From positions 1 through 64,000 of the forward strand of contig JBMOKT010000012.1 of NCBI GenBank assembly GCA_049323895.1: 64,000 nucleotides of DNA. The letters are read 5' to 3'. The stretch is from JBMOKT01 sp049323895. Lineage in GTDB: Bacteria > Bacillota > Peptococcia > Peptococcales > BICA1-8. The translations under genes and the position numbers were made by a program. The number at the start of each line of letters is the position of its first letter. Position 1 is the first letter of the stretch. Below are positions 27,432 through 36,320 of the stretch, one piece after another. The notes beneath the pieces were generated by a model. That model saw only the letters and a program-made list of their open reading frames with translations, searched no databases and was not told the origin of the DNA.

Positions 27432-28820
27432 TCAGTGGCTGGTAAAAGTAACGTGTCTGGAAACAAGTGAGCCTAATAATAAGATGCCCAAACTTACCGT
27501 TAAACCAACATATAAGGGATCAATAGTACTATAACCAAAGAAGGCCCAGAGAATCGAAGACAAAGGTGCAATAATTATTGCCCAAATACCCGCCCTTGAA
27601 TTAATCCTATCACGGAAAAATACTGCCCCTAGAAGAGGAAAGCATATGGTCGCTCCCCTAAGCCCCATAGATAGAAAACTCCATTTTAAAATAAGAGAAT
27701 TCATATTGCCGGCAACAAAAAATAGGGTTAAAAGGGAGACAACCACTATTGAAACCCTGGAAAAGGTAATAATTTGCTTGTCTGAAGCTTGCGGACAAAT
27801 TTTCCTATAAATGTCCTGTGTAAACATAGTACTTACACCTAAAACCAAGCCGGCTCCCGTTCCAATTACGGAAATCAGAAGGGTTGCCAGTACCACTCCT
27901 CCCAACCAATGGGGTAAGTATTGGATAACAAACAGAGGTAGGGCATCCCGGGCATTGGTTAAAGGAAAATTGGCTTTCATATATAATCCTATAAAAATTC
28001 CAGCTAAACCAATAGGAGGTATGAGCAAACCCGAAATAAGAGCACCGTTGCGGGAAGCTTGAACATTCCTGCCTGAAAACATAGCCTGCAAATAAGTTTG
28101 AGTTGACAAAACCCCTACCAATAGAGAAAAACCTGCAGCAAAGTCCTTTCCGACACCCCTGCCGAAAAGGCTGAACCAAGGATATGATGCAAATGTTCCT
28201 CTAAAACCTGCTAAACCGCCACCAAGCCTATAAGCTAATAGACCAGCCGCCAGCATGGATACATATAAAAGAACAATCTTTAAGGTACCTACAAATCCCG
28301 TACCCCATACTCCACCAAATATAACATAACAAACCACTAAAAAAACTGAAATATTGGCAGCCTGTACGGAAGGTATGCCGGCAATAGAAGTAATCAAAGC
28401 CGTAGCAGCAAGAACTTGGGCTATAATATTAAGAAATATCCCTAATGAGGAAAAAATACTGGCGAGAGGTCCCGCCTCCCTGCCATAAATATGGGCTAAA
28501 AACCCCGGACCGGTTTCAGCCCCGGAATCACGCAGTGGCTTAGCTAAAAAAATACCGAGAATTACACAGGCCAGCCCTCCGCCCAGGGTAAACCACCAAG
28601 CACTGAAACCGTAGACAAATGCCAATTGGGATGTACCAATAGTAGATGCGCCACCGACTAATGTTCCTACAATGGTTCCTGCAACAATGGGAGCACCGAC
28701 TGCCCTTCCGCCCACCGTGAAATCATGAGCTGATTTGATTTGTCTTACTGAAAATATACCTGCTCCCATAACTATTAAAAGGGTAAGAGTCAAACTGAAA
28801 ATGTGCATACCTGATAACAT
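27432..28820 (-). CDS. sodium:solute symporter family protein
   Basis: About 462 residues with 12-13 hydrophobic segments in the SSS (PutP/PanF) pattern. Typical signs are the FTVGGRAVGAPIVAGTIVGT region near the N-terminus and FSRVSIVVVSLLTLFFV late in the chain. It brings in a small solute with sodium; the substrate (amino acid, pantothenate or organic acid) cannot be told. I place the start at the ATG at 28820, eight bases after AGGAAG. It lies 41 bases upstream of the ComER-like gene on the same strand. Confidence 0.88.
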   Translation of the reverse strand: MLSGMHIFSLTLTLLIVMGAGIFSVRQIKSAHDFTVGGRAVGAPIVAGTIVGTLVGGASTIGTSQLAFVYGFSAWWFTLGGGLACVILGIFLAKPLRDSGAETGPGFLAHIYGREAGPLASIFSSLGIFLNIIAQVLAATALITSIAGIPSVQAANISVFLVVCYVIFGGVWGTGFVGTLKIVLLYVSMLAAGLLAYRLGGGLAGFRGTFASYPWFSLFGRGVGKDFAAGFSLLVGVLSTQTYLQAMFSGRNVQASRNGALISGLLIPPIGLAGIFIGLYMKANFPLTNARDALPLFVIQYLPHWLGGVVLATLLISVIGTGAGLVLGVSTMFTQDIYRKICPQASDKQIITFSRVSIVVVSLLTLFFVAGNMNSLILKWSFLSMGLRGATICFPLLGAVFFRDRINSRAGIWAIIIAPLSSILWAFFGYSTIDPLYVGLTVSLGILLLGSLVSRHVTFTSH

Positions 28821-28969
28821 AGGATCCACTTCCTGGAAAAATTTTTTTAGTTAGTTGTTAATTTCAATTAAAATATAATTTATTCCTTTAATTAAAAAAA
28901 ATTTTTCTTTTAGCATAATTTGTGTTTTATTATCAAAAGCTAAGTTTAAATTGAAAGGAGGCTAATTAA

Positions 28970-29164
28970 ATGGATAAGATTGCTTTATTGTTGGTTATTA
29001 TCGGAGCCTTAAACTGGGGACTGATAGGATTATTCCAATTTGATCTTGTGGCTTCTTTGTTTGGAGGACAGAACGCACTTTTATCACGTATAATTTATTC
29101 TCTTGTGGGGGCTGCCGGCTTGTATTCAATTACCTTTCTGCTGGGAAATAGAGTACGGGAATAA
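28970..29164 (+). CDS. DUF378 membrane protein
   Basis: A 64-residue protein with two membrane segments: IALLLVIIGALNWGLIGLFQ and SRIIYSLVGAAGLYSITFL. The ALNWGLIGL sequence is the mark of DUF378 (YuzA type). Function is unknown. A strong GGAGG site lies eight bases before the ATG. Confidence 0.85.
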   Translation: MDKIALLLVIIGALNWGLIGLFQFDLVASLFGGQNALLSRIIYSLVGAAGLYSITFLLGNRVRE

Positions 29165-29231
29165 CCTTAACCCCCAATCCCATGGTTTATGATATAATGT
29201 AAATGCATAAATGGGTATGGGGGTTTGAAAA

Positions 29232-29441
29232 TTGGCTTTTTTGTTTCGCAATAGGACTGTAAAAGAGTTAAGGAAAAAGTGGTGCCTGACAACAAGGGAG
29301 TTAGCCATGAGAGTAAAAGTTGACAATATTGATATTCTTAAGATCGATGAGTTTAAAATAAAAGATGTACCGGAGCCTCTGCGCACAAAACTTCTACCCG
29401 TGCTTCGAGGCGATGACTTGGATAAGATGCCATGGCTGTAG
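29232..29441 (+). CDS. small hypothetical protein
   Basis: A 69-residue, basic to neutral soluble protein that starts at a TTG eight bases after GGGGG. Its middle (KELRKKWCLTTRELAMRVKV) looks like part of a helix-turn-helix, followed by DILKIDEFKIKDVPEPLRTK and the ending LDKMPWL. I cannot name the family. It is followed by a clear terminator, which supports real expression. Confidence 0.6.
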   Translation: MAFLFRNRTVKELRKKWCLTTRELAMRVKVDNIDILKIDEFKIKDVPEPLRTKLLPVLRGDDLDKMPWL

Positions 29442-29442
29442 A

Positions 29443-29477
29443 AAAAAGCTATTAACCAATAAGGTTAATAGCTTTTT
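29443..29477. terminator. bidirectional terminator
   Basis: AAAAAGCTATTAACC (29443-29457) pairs perfectly with GGTTAATAGCTTTTT (29463-29477) around AATAA. It serves the small gene upstream and the convergent glutamate-synthase-like gene, whose stop is at 29483. Confidence 0.92.
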
Positions 29478-29482
29478 CGTTA

Positions 29483-31123
29483 TTAGGAATTGAGTATTTT
29501 CTTTGCTGTTTCATCCATTACATCTGTGATGAAAGGTATTTTAGTTTCTTTTTCTGTTTCCCTATTACCTGAGTATAGGTCACCTCTGGACAGCTCAGCT
29601 ATGGAGAATTTCCTTGCTCCGGCCATAAACTGCTGCAATCCGGCGGCAAGTTTATCAGCAAGAGTCCAAATGGCAATAGCTCCATAAGGAATATTCTTAA
29701 TTTCCTCATTACCTACTTTCTTCTGAACATCGTGGTATCCTGCAAATATTTCCTCAGCAGTCATGCCGTACTGGGTAACGGAAGCAGGAAGTTTATCCCA
29801 GTTACCGTTTACTGCCTGTTTGCGTTCAGGTTTTAGGACACCTTCAATATTGGCTCCTAAGAAACCTGGCACCATCATAGCTCTACCCATACAAACAATT
29901 TTTGTAAACGGAGCACCAAGTGCCAATGCTTTAAAGATGTGGTCCTCCCTTGCGAAACCGCCACCAAAGGCAAAGTCTACAACCTTTTGTCCCTTAGCTG
30001 CTAAAACTGTTGCATATTCATAGGCCTTAGAGTGAAGTAAGATGGATGGTACACCCCATGTTTCCATCATGTTCCATGGGCTCATGCCTGTACCACCACC
30101 TGAACCATCAATTGTCAATAAATCTAACTTGGCATCGCTGGCAAACTTAATAGCCATAGCAAGGGCTTCCATCCCATAGGAGCCTGTCTTTAAGGTAATG
30201 CGTTTAAAGCCTAGACTTCTTAAATAGTCAACGGAATTCATAAATTGTTCCCTAACCTGGTCCACATTTGACAAGTCAGTGTAGCCTAATCTGCTGTGCC
30301 TTGCAAAGGATTTAATTGCACCTTTCTTAAATCCTTCTTGAACTTGAGGCAAGGTCGGGTCAGGATCCACTATATAGCCCCTATTTTTTAAGAAAAGGGC
30401 ATAATCAAGACTGGTGACCTGTATTTCTCCCCCGATATCCTTTGCTCCTTGACCCCATTTTAGTTCAATAACTACTTTGTCTCCATACTTTTCACTGATA
30501 TATTCTGCCACACCATTGCGGGTATCTTCAACGTTTAACTGAACCAAGATGGCTCCATAACCATCATAATAGCGCAGGTAAGTGTCAATTCTTCTTTCCA
30601 ATTCCGGTGCTTTACTTATTTTACCGTTTTCAATCACCGATTCCTTATCAACACCTACTACGTTTTCGCCAATTACTATGGGGAAACCTACTAATGCTGC
30701 ACCAGCAGCAAAGGATTCCCAGTATTTTGCTGCAATAAAGGTTGAGCCCAGGGCGCCAGTCATCATTGGAACCTTGGATTTAGTTTTGACCTCATTGCCA
30801 AACTCTGTCTCAACGCTTACATTTGGAAAAATGCAGTCATCTGCACTATTGGAAAGCCCATTGGGCATACCGCATGCTCCATAGTTATAACCTTGAATCC
30901 TTAACGAATTATATGAAACGCCTACGTGAGTCGTGTTCTTACTTCCAGATGTCACTATCCCAAAATCTCTTGGATACAGAATCTTTCTGCCACTCATACT
31001 AGTTAAAAAAGTCTCACACTTTCCTGCACAATCAGCTCTGCACAAGGTACATAACCCTGATTCAGCCGGGTTCCCCCTATTAACTGCACCAATTACATCA
31101 TTAGATTTTGACCACTCAAACAT
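29483..31123 (-). CDS. FMN-binding glutamate synthase-like protein
   Basis: About 546 residues. The N-terminus has a cysteine cluster, GLCTLCRADCAGKCETF, likely an iron-sulfur site. The main body is the GOGAT-type FMN barrel: LDLLTIDGSGGGTGMSPWNM, VVDFAFGGGFAREDHIFKAL and IVCMGRAMMVPGFLG. No glutaminase domain is present, so it is not a complete glutamate synthase; such stand-alone proteins are thought to be amino-acid or other oxidoreductases working with ferredoxin. I choose the ATG at 31123, six bases after AAAGGGGTG, over a GTG inside that site. Confidence 0.88.
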   Translation of the reverse strand: MFEWSKSNDVIGAVNRGNPAESGLCTLCRADCAGKCETFLTSMSGRKILYPRDFGIVTSGSKNTTHVGVSYNSLRIQGYNYGACGMPNGLSNSADDCIFPNVSVETEFGNEVKTKSKVPMMTGALGSTFIAAKYWESFAAGAALVGFPIVIGENVVGVDKESVIENGKISKAPELERRIDTYLRYYDGYGAILVQLNVEDTRNGVAEYISEKYGDKVVIELKWGQGAKDIGGEIQVTSLDYALFLKNRGYIVDPDPTLPQVQEGFKKGAIKSFARHSRLGYTDLSNVDQVREQFMNSVDYLRSLGFKRITLKTGSYGMEALAMAIKFASDAKLDLLTIDGSGGGTGMSPWNMMETWGVPSILLHSKAYEYATVLAAKGQKVVDFAFGGGFAREDHIFKALALGAPFTKIVCMGRAMMVPGFLGANIEGVLKPERKQAVNGNWDKLPASVTQYGMTAEEIFAGYHDVQKKVGNEEIKNIPYGAIAIWTLADKLAAGLQQFMAGARKFSIAELSRGDLYSGNRETEKETKIPFITDVMDETAKKILNS

Positions 31124-31249
31124 AAAAAACACCCCTTTGTGTTTATTAATTTTAAAATATAATACTTCTCTGTATTATATTAAAAATCACTATTTATTTT
31201 TGTTATATAATAACACACAACAAAACAAAAAACAGTAGATTAAGGTTAT

Positions 31250-31295
31250 GTATACAGTATATTTTATATATGAAGTTTTGTATTAAGTATACAGT
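31250..31295. promoter_or_regulatory. direct repeat GTATACAGT, possible operator
   Basis: GTATACAGT occurs at 31250-31258 and again at 31287-31295, 37 bases apart, upstream of the minus-strand glutamate-synthase-like gene. The TGTATACA core resembles FadR-type GntR operators. No binding protein can be assigned. Confidence 0.35.
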
Positions 31296-31327
31296 GTCCA
31301 TTATGCATGCTTGGAGGTATTGGTGCA

Positions 31328-31352
31328 AAAATAAAAACGCCTTAAAGGCGTT
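31328..31352 (-). terminator. terminator of the LUD-domain gene
   Basis: AACGCC (31336-31341) and GGCGTT (31347-31352) form a compact stem that overlaps the LUD stop codon. On the minus strand it is followed by a run of T residues (GGCGTTTTTATTTTTG). Confidence 0.85.
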
Positions 31353-31956
31353 AATATCCCAAATCCTCTTTAATCAAAATAATATGAAACTCTTCTATAC
31401 CACGAGTTCGTCCCTCATGGATTGTTAATACTCGGCATTGCTTCGTTGCCACTGTTTGGCAATCATGACATCGACCTGTTTTTTCACAGGGAGTATTAGC
31501 TTTCTTTCTCTTATATATTTGCGGTGCGGCAATATTTTTAGTCCTATAAATTGCCTCTTCTAAATTTTTTGTTATTTTGTTTTTCCCAATAACCGCAATT
31601 ACTTTTCGAGGACCATAACACATAGAAGCAATACGGTTGCCTGTCCCATCCAAATTAACAAGCAGACCATCCTCTGTAATTGCATTTAAGCTTGTCAGGA
31701 TAACATCGGCATTTAATTGTTCCAATCTTTTGGTTCTATCGACATTCTCCCAGGTGTCAATTATCTTGTGTCCCAACGTTTTAAAAGATTCTGCTACCCC
31801 TAACTGTCGTATTGTAACTGAACCAGGTATCCCTATACTAGCTCCTGCCGGTATTATCGCTTTTAATATAGGAAGTAATTCTTCCGTTTTATCAAGGACT
31901 TTTAGTTGAAAACCTCTATTTGTCAGATTTTTTTCAAAAACTTCATAATTTTCCAT
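31351..31956 (-). CDS. LUD (LutC-like, DUF162) domain protein
   Basis: About 201 residues from the ATG at 31956, 12 bases after GGAGG. The LUD fold is marked by IIPAGASIGIPGSVTIRQLG and LLVNLDGTGNRIASMCYGPRK. Near the C-terminus is a cysteine set, CEKTGRCHDC, with another CRVL. Related LutC/LutB proteins take part in iron-sulfur lactate oxidation, but stand-alone LUD proteins of this size are common in anaerobes without a defined reaction. It is divergent from the sigma-54 activator gene, with ~83 bp between them. Confidence 0.85.
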   Translation of the reverse strand: MENYEVFEKNLTNRGFQLKVLDKTEELLPILKAIIPAGASIGIPGSVTIRQLGVAESFKTLGHKIIDTWENVDRTKRLEQLNADVILTSLNAITEDGLLVNLDGTGNRIASMCYGPRKVIAVIGKNKITKNLEEAIYRTKNIAAPQIYKRKKANTPCEKTGRCHDCQTVATKQCRVLTIHEGRTRGIEEFHIILIKEDLGY

Positions 31957-32039
31957 TATTTCATATAACCTCCTCTTAATAGTGCAGGATTTGAAATTAT
32001 TTTGTTTAATTATAATACTAACACAAAAAATGGGGTGGA

Positions 32040-34187
32040 TTGGAAGTGGAGAAAAGAAAAAGTATTTGCTTTGTTGGAAACCATGAAAAAACTGCCTTAA
32101 CACTTAGTAAACAGCTTAATTATCTGCTGGGTCAGTATCTTGATATAAAGTCGTGGTGTCTTCAGTACATGGAAATACCTATAGATTGTTATGACTGCGA
32201 CGTTTATGTAACTTCCAGTTACACTGCTTTATCCAGAATTAAAGACAGTATTCCTCCTAACAAAAAAGTTATTGTAGCAGCAAGGACATTGGATACAAGT
32301 AATTTAGATAAAGTTTTAGAGCTGTTACCTGGGACACAAGCCTTAGTAGTTGCTAATTCGGAAGAAACAACAAACATGGCTATTGACCTTATGAAAAGAA
32401 TGGGCATTGATTACCTTGATTTAATACCTTACTATCCTACAATTACACCTCACCCTGACAAGAATATTTCCCTCGCTATTACAACGGGATTGAGCCATCT
32501 TGTACCATCACACATCAAAAGAACTATTGATTTAGGAGTTAAAAGTATTGATCTTTCTACCTATGTAGAGTTAATTATAGAAATAGGTCTTCCTAAAGAA
32601 CTAATTAATAAAATATCCCAGCATTATGTTACAGAAATATTTAATCTAAGCAAACGTATTCAAACTTCTGCTCAAATCAATAGTAATCTCAAGAGAAGAT
32701 TGGAAGTAATAATTGATACAGTGGATGAAGCCATTCTTGCCATTGATAAAGAACAACAAATAATTCTAATAAACTCTGCTTTTGAACAACTACTAGGTAT
32801 CAACAGTTTTTCAGCCATCGGTCAAAAGCTAAATAAAATTCTGCCCCAGGTTGATTTAACATCGACACTTACCAATACTTTATGTATTGTGGATAAAATT
32901 CAACAAATTAAAAACAATTATTATGTCTTAAATGCCAATCCCATTTTAGATACAAATGGGGTAGTCGAGGGTGTTGTAACTACCTTTAAACCTGTAGGAC
33001 AAGTACAAGAATTAGAATATAAAGTACGCCGCGAATTAAAAAAACAAGGTAATATTGCTAAGTATAGCTTCAGTGATATTATTGGGACATCTTCAGAATT
33101 TGAAAAAGTCTCATCTTTAGCCCGCCAGTTTGCAAAAACAGATCTTACTATACTTATTGAAGGCGAAAGCGGGACCGGTAAAGAGTTATTTGCTCAAGCT
33201 ATCCATAAAGCCTCAGATCGCAGAAGCGGACCTTTTGTAGCCATTAATTTTGCTGCACTACCCGACAATTTAATTGAGAGTGAACTTTTTGGCTATGAAG
33301 AAGGTGCTTTTACAGGTGCCAAAAAGGGTGGAAAGCCGGGCTTATTTGAAGAAGCTCATAATGGAACAATCTTTCTTGATGAAATAGGTGATTCCGGCTT
33401 AGAAGTGCAAAAAAGGCTTTTAAGGGTTTTGGAGGAACGGGAAGTGCGCCGGGTGGGAGGTCGAACAATAACACCTATAGATGTCAGGGTAATTGCTGCT
33501 ACCAACCAAAATTTAACACAATTGGTTGAGAAAAACATGTTTCGCAGTGATTTGTTTTATAGATTATGTACTCTGCCCCTAAACATCCCTCCATTAAGAG
33601 ATCGAGAAGGAGACATACTTATTTTTATCGACTATTTTGCCCATAAATTTTATCAGCGCAAACTGCTGTTAGATGCCCCTGTCAAAGAATTCCTATTAAG
33701 ATACTACTGGCCCGGAAATATCAGGGAACTGGAGAATGTCGTAAACTATATGTGCAGTATAGTCCCCAAAGAAGAAACGGCCACTATAAAACATCTGCCA
33801 ATTTATTTAACAAGAAATATAACACCTACAATTGATACTGCTTTTAAACCTTACAATTTTGATAATAAATTTGATGTAAAGGCACAGGAATTAATGAATC
33901 GAGATCTCTTAAAAATTGTTTATCTTACCCTTCTGGAAATCCAAAGTTACTCATCCTTGGATAAAGGTTTGGGCAGGTCAACCTTGGCTAAAAGAATGAC
34001 TGATTATACCGGCGAAGTATATGCTGATCATAGGCTAAGGCAGCTATTAAATCTTTTAACAAAGATGGAATTTATCGAATCGGGTAAAACAAAACAGGGT
34101 ACCAAGATAACCCCTCTCGGCACAGAATTCCTTAGTTACTTGGAAAAATCAAAGTATCAAAACCTAATCGGAACTGCCGCTAAGTGA
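32040..34187 (+). CDS. PrpR-like sigma-54-dependent activator
   Basis: A 715-residue enhancer-binding protein. The first ~200 residues resemble the PrpR_N effector domain. A PAS domain follows (about 220-325; ILAIDKEQQIILINSAFEQL). The AAA+ domain has Walker A EGESGTGKELFAQAI, the sigma-54 contact loop GAFTGAKKG, and Walker B IFLDEIGD. The C-terminus is not the usual Fis-type HTH; it looks like a winged helix (GLGRSTLAKRM, then LLTKMEFIESGKTKQGTKI). Four sigma-54 promoters lie downstream in the island, so this is their likely activator. The start is TTG at 32040 or GTG at 32046. Confidence 0.92.
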   Translation: MEVEKRKSICFVGNHEKTALTLSKQLNYLLGQYLDIKSWCLQYMEIPIDCYDCDVYVTSSYTALSRIKDSIPPNKKVIVAARTLDTSNLDKVLELLPGTQALVVANSEETTNMAIDLMKRMGIDYLDLIPYYPTITPHPDKNISLAITTGLSHLVPSHIKRTIDLGVKSIDLSTYVELIIEIGLPKELINKISQHYVTEIFNLSKRIQTSAQINSNLKRRLEVIIDTVDEAILAIDKEQQIILINSAFEQLLGINSFSAIGQKLNKILPQVDLTSTLTNTLCIVDKIQQIKNNYYVLNANPILDTNGVVEGVVTTFKPVGQVQELEYKVRRELKKQGNIAKYSFSDIIGTSSEFEKVSSLARQFAKTDLTILIEGESGTGKELFAQAIHKASDRRSGPFVAINFAALPDNLIESELFGYEEGAFTGAKKGGKPGLFEEAHNGTIFLDEIGDSGLEVQKRLLRVLEEREVRRVGGRTITPIDVRVIAATNQNLTQLVEKNMFRSDLFYRLCTLPLNIPPLRDREGDILIFIDYFAHKFYQRKLLLDAPVKEFLLRYYWPGNIRELENVVNYMCSIVPKEETATIKHLPIYLTRNITPTIDTAFKPYNFDNKFDVKAQELMNRDLLKIVYLTLLEIQSYSSLDKGLGRSTLAKRMTDYTGEVYADHRLRQLLNLLTKMEFIESGKTKQGTKITPLGTEFLSYLEKSKYQNLIGTAAK

Positions 34188-34206
34188 CAGTTCCTACTCA
34201 TTTATG

Positions 34207-35193
34207 CTAAATCTCTACTTTCTGCCCTTTATTCATTTGAATTGCCTTATCTAAGGCATGACCGGCCGTAATTAAATCTTGTACAGTAACTCCGCTGGTA
34301 TCAAAAATAGTTAATTCCCTATCATCTGTTCTTCCCTGTTTTTGACCCAAAATGACTTCACCAATTTCTCCGTAAATATTTTCTTTAGAAATCAGACCTT
34401 GGTTGAAGGCATGCTGTGTTTCGCCGATTGTAATACATTGATTTAGATTATCTACTACAATCTTGGCTTTGGTAAATAATTGGGGATCTATCTCCTGTTT
34501 GCCTTTAGTATCAGTGCCTATACAGTTAAGGTGTGTGCCTTCCTTTATCCACTCTGCCTTAACAATGTACTGATAGCTGGGAGTCGTTGTTAATATAACA
34601 TCGGCATTACTGCAGACACTCTTTACATCTTCACTAAATGTTATTTCTTGCTTTATTTGTCCGGCCATTTCCTCAGCCATTTTCTTAGCGGAGTCACTAA
34701 AAATATCATACACCTGGACTTGTTCGATAGAAGGCAAAACCTTTAATGCAGCCAATAATTGGTTTCTGCCTTGCAGTCCTGCTCCAATTACTGTCAATAT
34801 TTTACTGTCTTTGCGGGCTAAATATTTGCAACCCACTGCCCCTAAAGCAGCTGTTCTAATTTTTGTTATATAATTAGCTGCAATTAGTGCCTTAGGTTGA
34901 CCGGTAAAGGGATTAAATAAAACCATAGTGGATTGATGATTTGTTAATCCCTTCTCCATATTTTTTAACCAAAATCCGCCTGCCTTGAAGCCTAAGATTT
35001 CATCTTCTGTTAAATAACCGGACTTTATACCAAAAATCCCTTGATGTTTTTTTATTTCTTCCCTTACTACCGGGAATACCTCGCTTAAGCCATTCTGGAA
35101 GTCCGCAAAAGCCTTTTCAACCATGGTCATTGTTTCCTCAAAGGTTATTAATTCTTCTACATCTTGGTCTGTTAAAATGAAAACTTCAGCCAT
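34207..35193 (-). CDS. ornithine cyclodeaminase/mu-crystallin family (BhcD-like)
   Basis: A 328-residue enzyme: FILTDQDVEELITFEETMTM at the start, SGYLTEDEILGFKAGGFW, AALGAVGCKYLARKDSK and the nucleotide-binding VIGAGLQGRNQLLA. The family includes ornithine cyclodeaminase, ketimine reductases and the iminosuccinate reductase BhcD of the beta-hydroxyaspartate cycle. Its immediate neighbour is a BhcC-type aldolase, so an iminosuccinate or other imino-acid substrate is a reasonable inference. It is the last gene of a nine-gene operon starting at 42606. Confidence 0.85.
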   Translation of the reverse strand: MAEVFILTDQDVEELITFEETMTMVEKAFADFQNGLSEVFPVVREEIKKHQGIFGIKSGYLTEDEILGFKAGGFWLKNMEKGLTNHQSTMVLFNPFTGQPKALIAANYITKIRTAALGAVGCKYLARKDSKILTVIGAGLQGRNQLLAALKVLPSIEQVQVYDIFSDSAKKMAEEMAGQIKQEITFSEDVKSVCSNADVILTTTPSYQYIVKAEWIKEGTHLNCIGTDTKGKQEIDPQLFTKAKIVVDNLNQCITIGETQHAFNQGLISKENIYGEIGEVILGQKQGRTDDRELTIFDTSGVTVQDLITAGHALDKAIQMNKGQKVEI

Positions 35194-35210
35194 AAATGCC
35201 GCCCTCCTTT

Positions 35211-36320
35211 TTACTGTGATTTGCCCCTACAGAGTATTGGCAGTTCTTCAACAACCTCTTCATTATCTACCAAATAGATTTTGTCATAAAGATTACAGGT
35301 GGGACAAACATGATTAGGTATTATTTCTACTTTCTCACCAATGGCAAGCCTTTGATTTAGTTCTTGATTATTTATTAAGCCGTGTTCATCATAAAGTTTG
35401 TTCAAGCGTATTTCTTCAGTACCTTTTAATAAACCAAACCCTGGCGTATAACAAATTCCCTTGTTACGAGCAAATGCAGTTAGAGCCTTTACTCCTGTAT
35501 CCAATACAATTCTTTCCTTAGTAGGCTTGCTGACAACTGTACCTAATACAGTAACAGCACATTTACTATAGTCTCCTATTGCGTGTCCCTGTGCAGCATC
35601 CATTAAAACATACGTGCCGGGCCTTATCTCAGTAATACCTGGCAGTATTTGCCCATGCATGATAGAGGGGGTAGCCCCTATACTAACTACCTCTATACTA
35701 ATACCTGCGTCCCTGATTAATTTTGCAGCAAGTAAGGTTTCTTCTTGACTTTTTTTGAATAGTTCCGCACATACCTGTGGATTATCAGCACCATAGGTAT
35801 GTCCTTCATGGGAAAAAATACCCCTCAACTTAACATTAGGAAGGCTTACTATATATTGAGCCAATTCAACAACTTCCGGTCCTGGAAGCAAACCCGATCT
35901 CTCTTCTCCCGTTTCTATCTCGATTGAGACTTCTATGGGTTTCTCTTCATTTTCGAATATTTGAGATAACAGTGTTACCTGTTCTCTATTATCAACACCT
36001 ACTGCAACCTTTACTTTTTTTGCAACCTCTCTTAATCTTTCCATTTTCTTTACACCGTAGATTTCGTTGGCTATAAATATATCGTCTAAGCCTGCTTCCG
36101 CCATGACTTCTGCTTCCCCTACCTTTGCTACCGTTATGCCTTTAGCGCCAGCTTCCACTTGCAACTTAGCTATGGCTGGTGTTCTGTGGGTTTTTGTATG
36201 GGGTCGCAGGTTTACGCCAAACCTGTCTGCTTTTTTCTGCATTTCCTTTATATTGCTTTCCATCACATTTTTTTGGACAATCAGTGCTGGTGTATCTAAA
36301 TCCCACATGGTTTTCCTCAT
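35211..36320 (-). CDS. D-threonine aldolase/BhcC-type PLP enzyme
   Basis: A 369-residue fold-type III PLP enzyme. The N-terminus MWDLDTPALIVQKNVMESNI and the PLP-lysine motif LRPHTKTHRTPAIA are those of the D-threonine aldolase/D-serine dehydratase (DSD1) family. C-terminal HVCPTCNLYDKIYLVDN contains the metal-binding His and Cys of that family. The beta-hydroxyaspartate aldolase BhcC belongs here and splits its substrate to glycine and glyoxylate. It overlaps the preceding MTHSLHR gene by four bases and is followed 17 bases later by the BhcD-like gene. Confidence 0.85.
   Translation of the reverse strand: MRKTMWDLDTPALIVQKNVMESNIKEMQKKADRFGVNLRPHTKTHRTPAIAKLQVEAGAKGITVAKVGEAEVMAEAGLDDIFIANEIYGVKKMERLREVAKKVKVAVGVDNREQVTLLSQIFENEEKPIEVSIEIETGEERSGLLPGPEVVELAQYIVSLPNVKLRGIFSHEGHTYGADNPQVCAELFKKSQEETLLAAKLIRDAGISIEVVSIGATPSIMHGQILPGITEIRPGTYVLMDAAQGHAIGDYSKCAVTVLGTVVSKPTKERIVLDTGVKALTAFARNKGICYTPGFGLLKGTEEIRLNKLYDEHGLINNQELNQRLAIGEKVEIIPNHVCPTCNLYDKIYLVDNEEVVEELPILCRGKSQ

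Noticed and set aside
27805..28179. 124-codon open frame on the minus strand
   Set aside because: It lies wholly inside the sodium symporter gene in another frame and has no family-like features.
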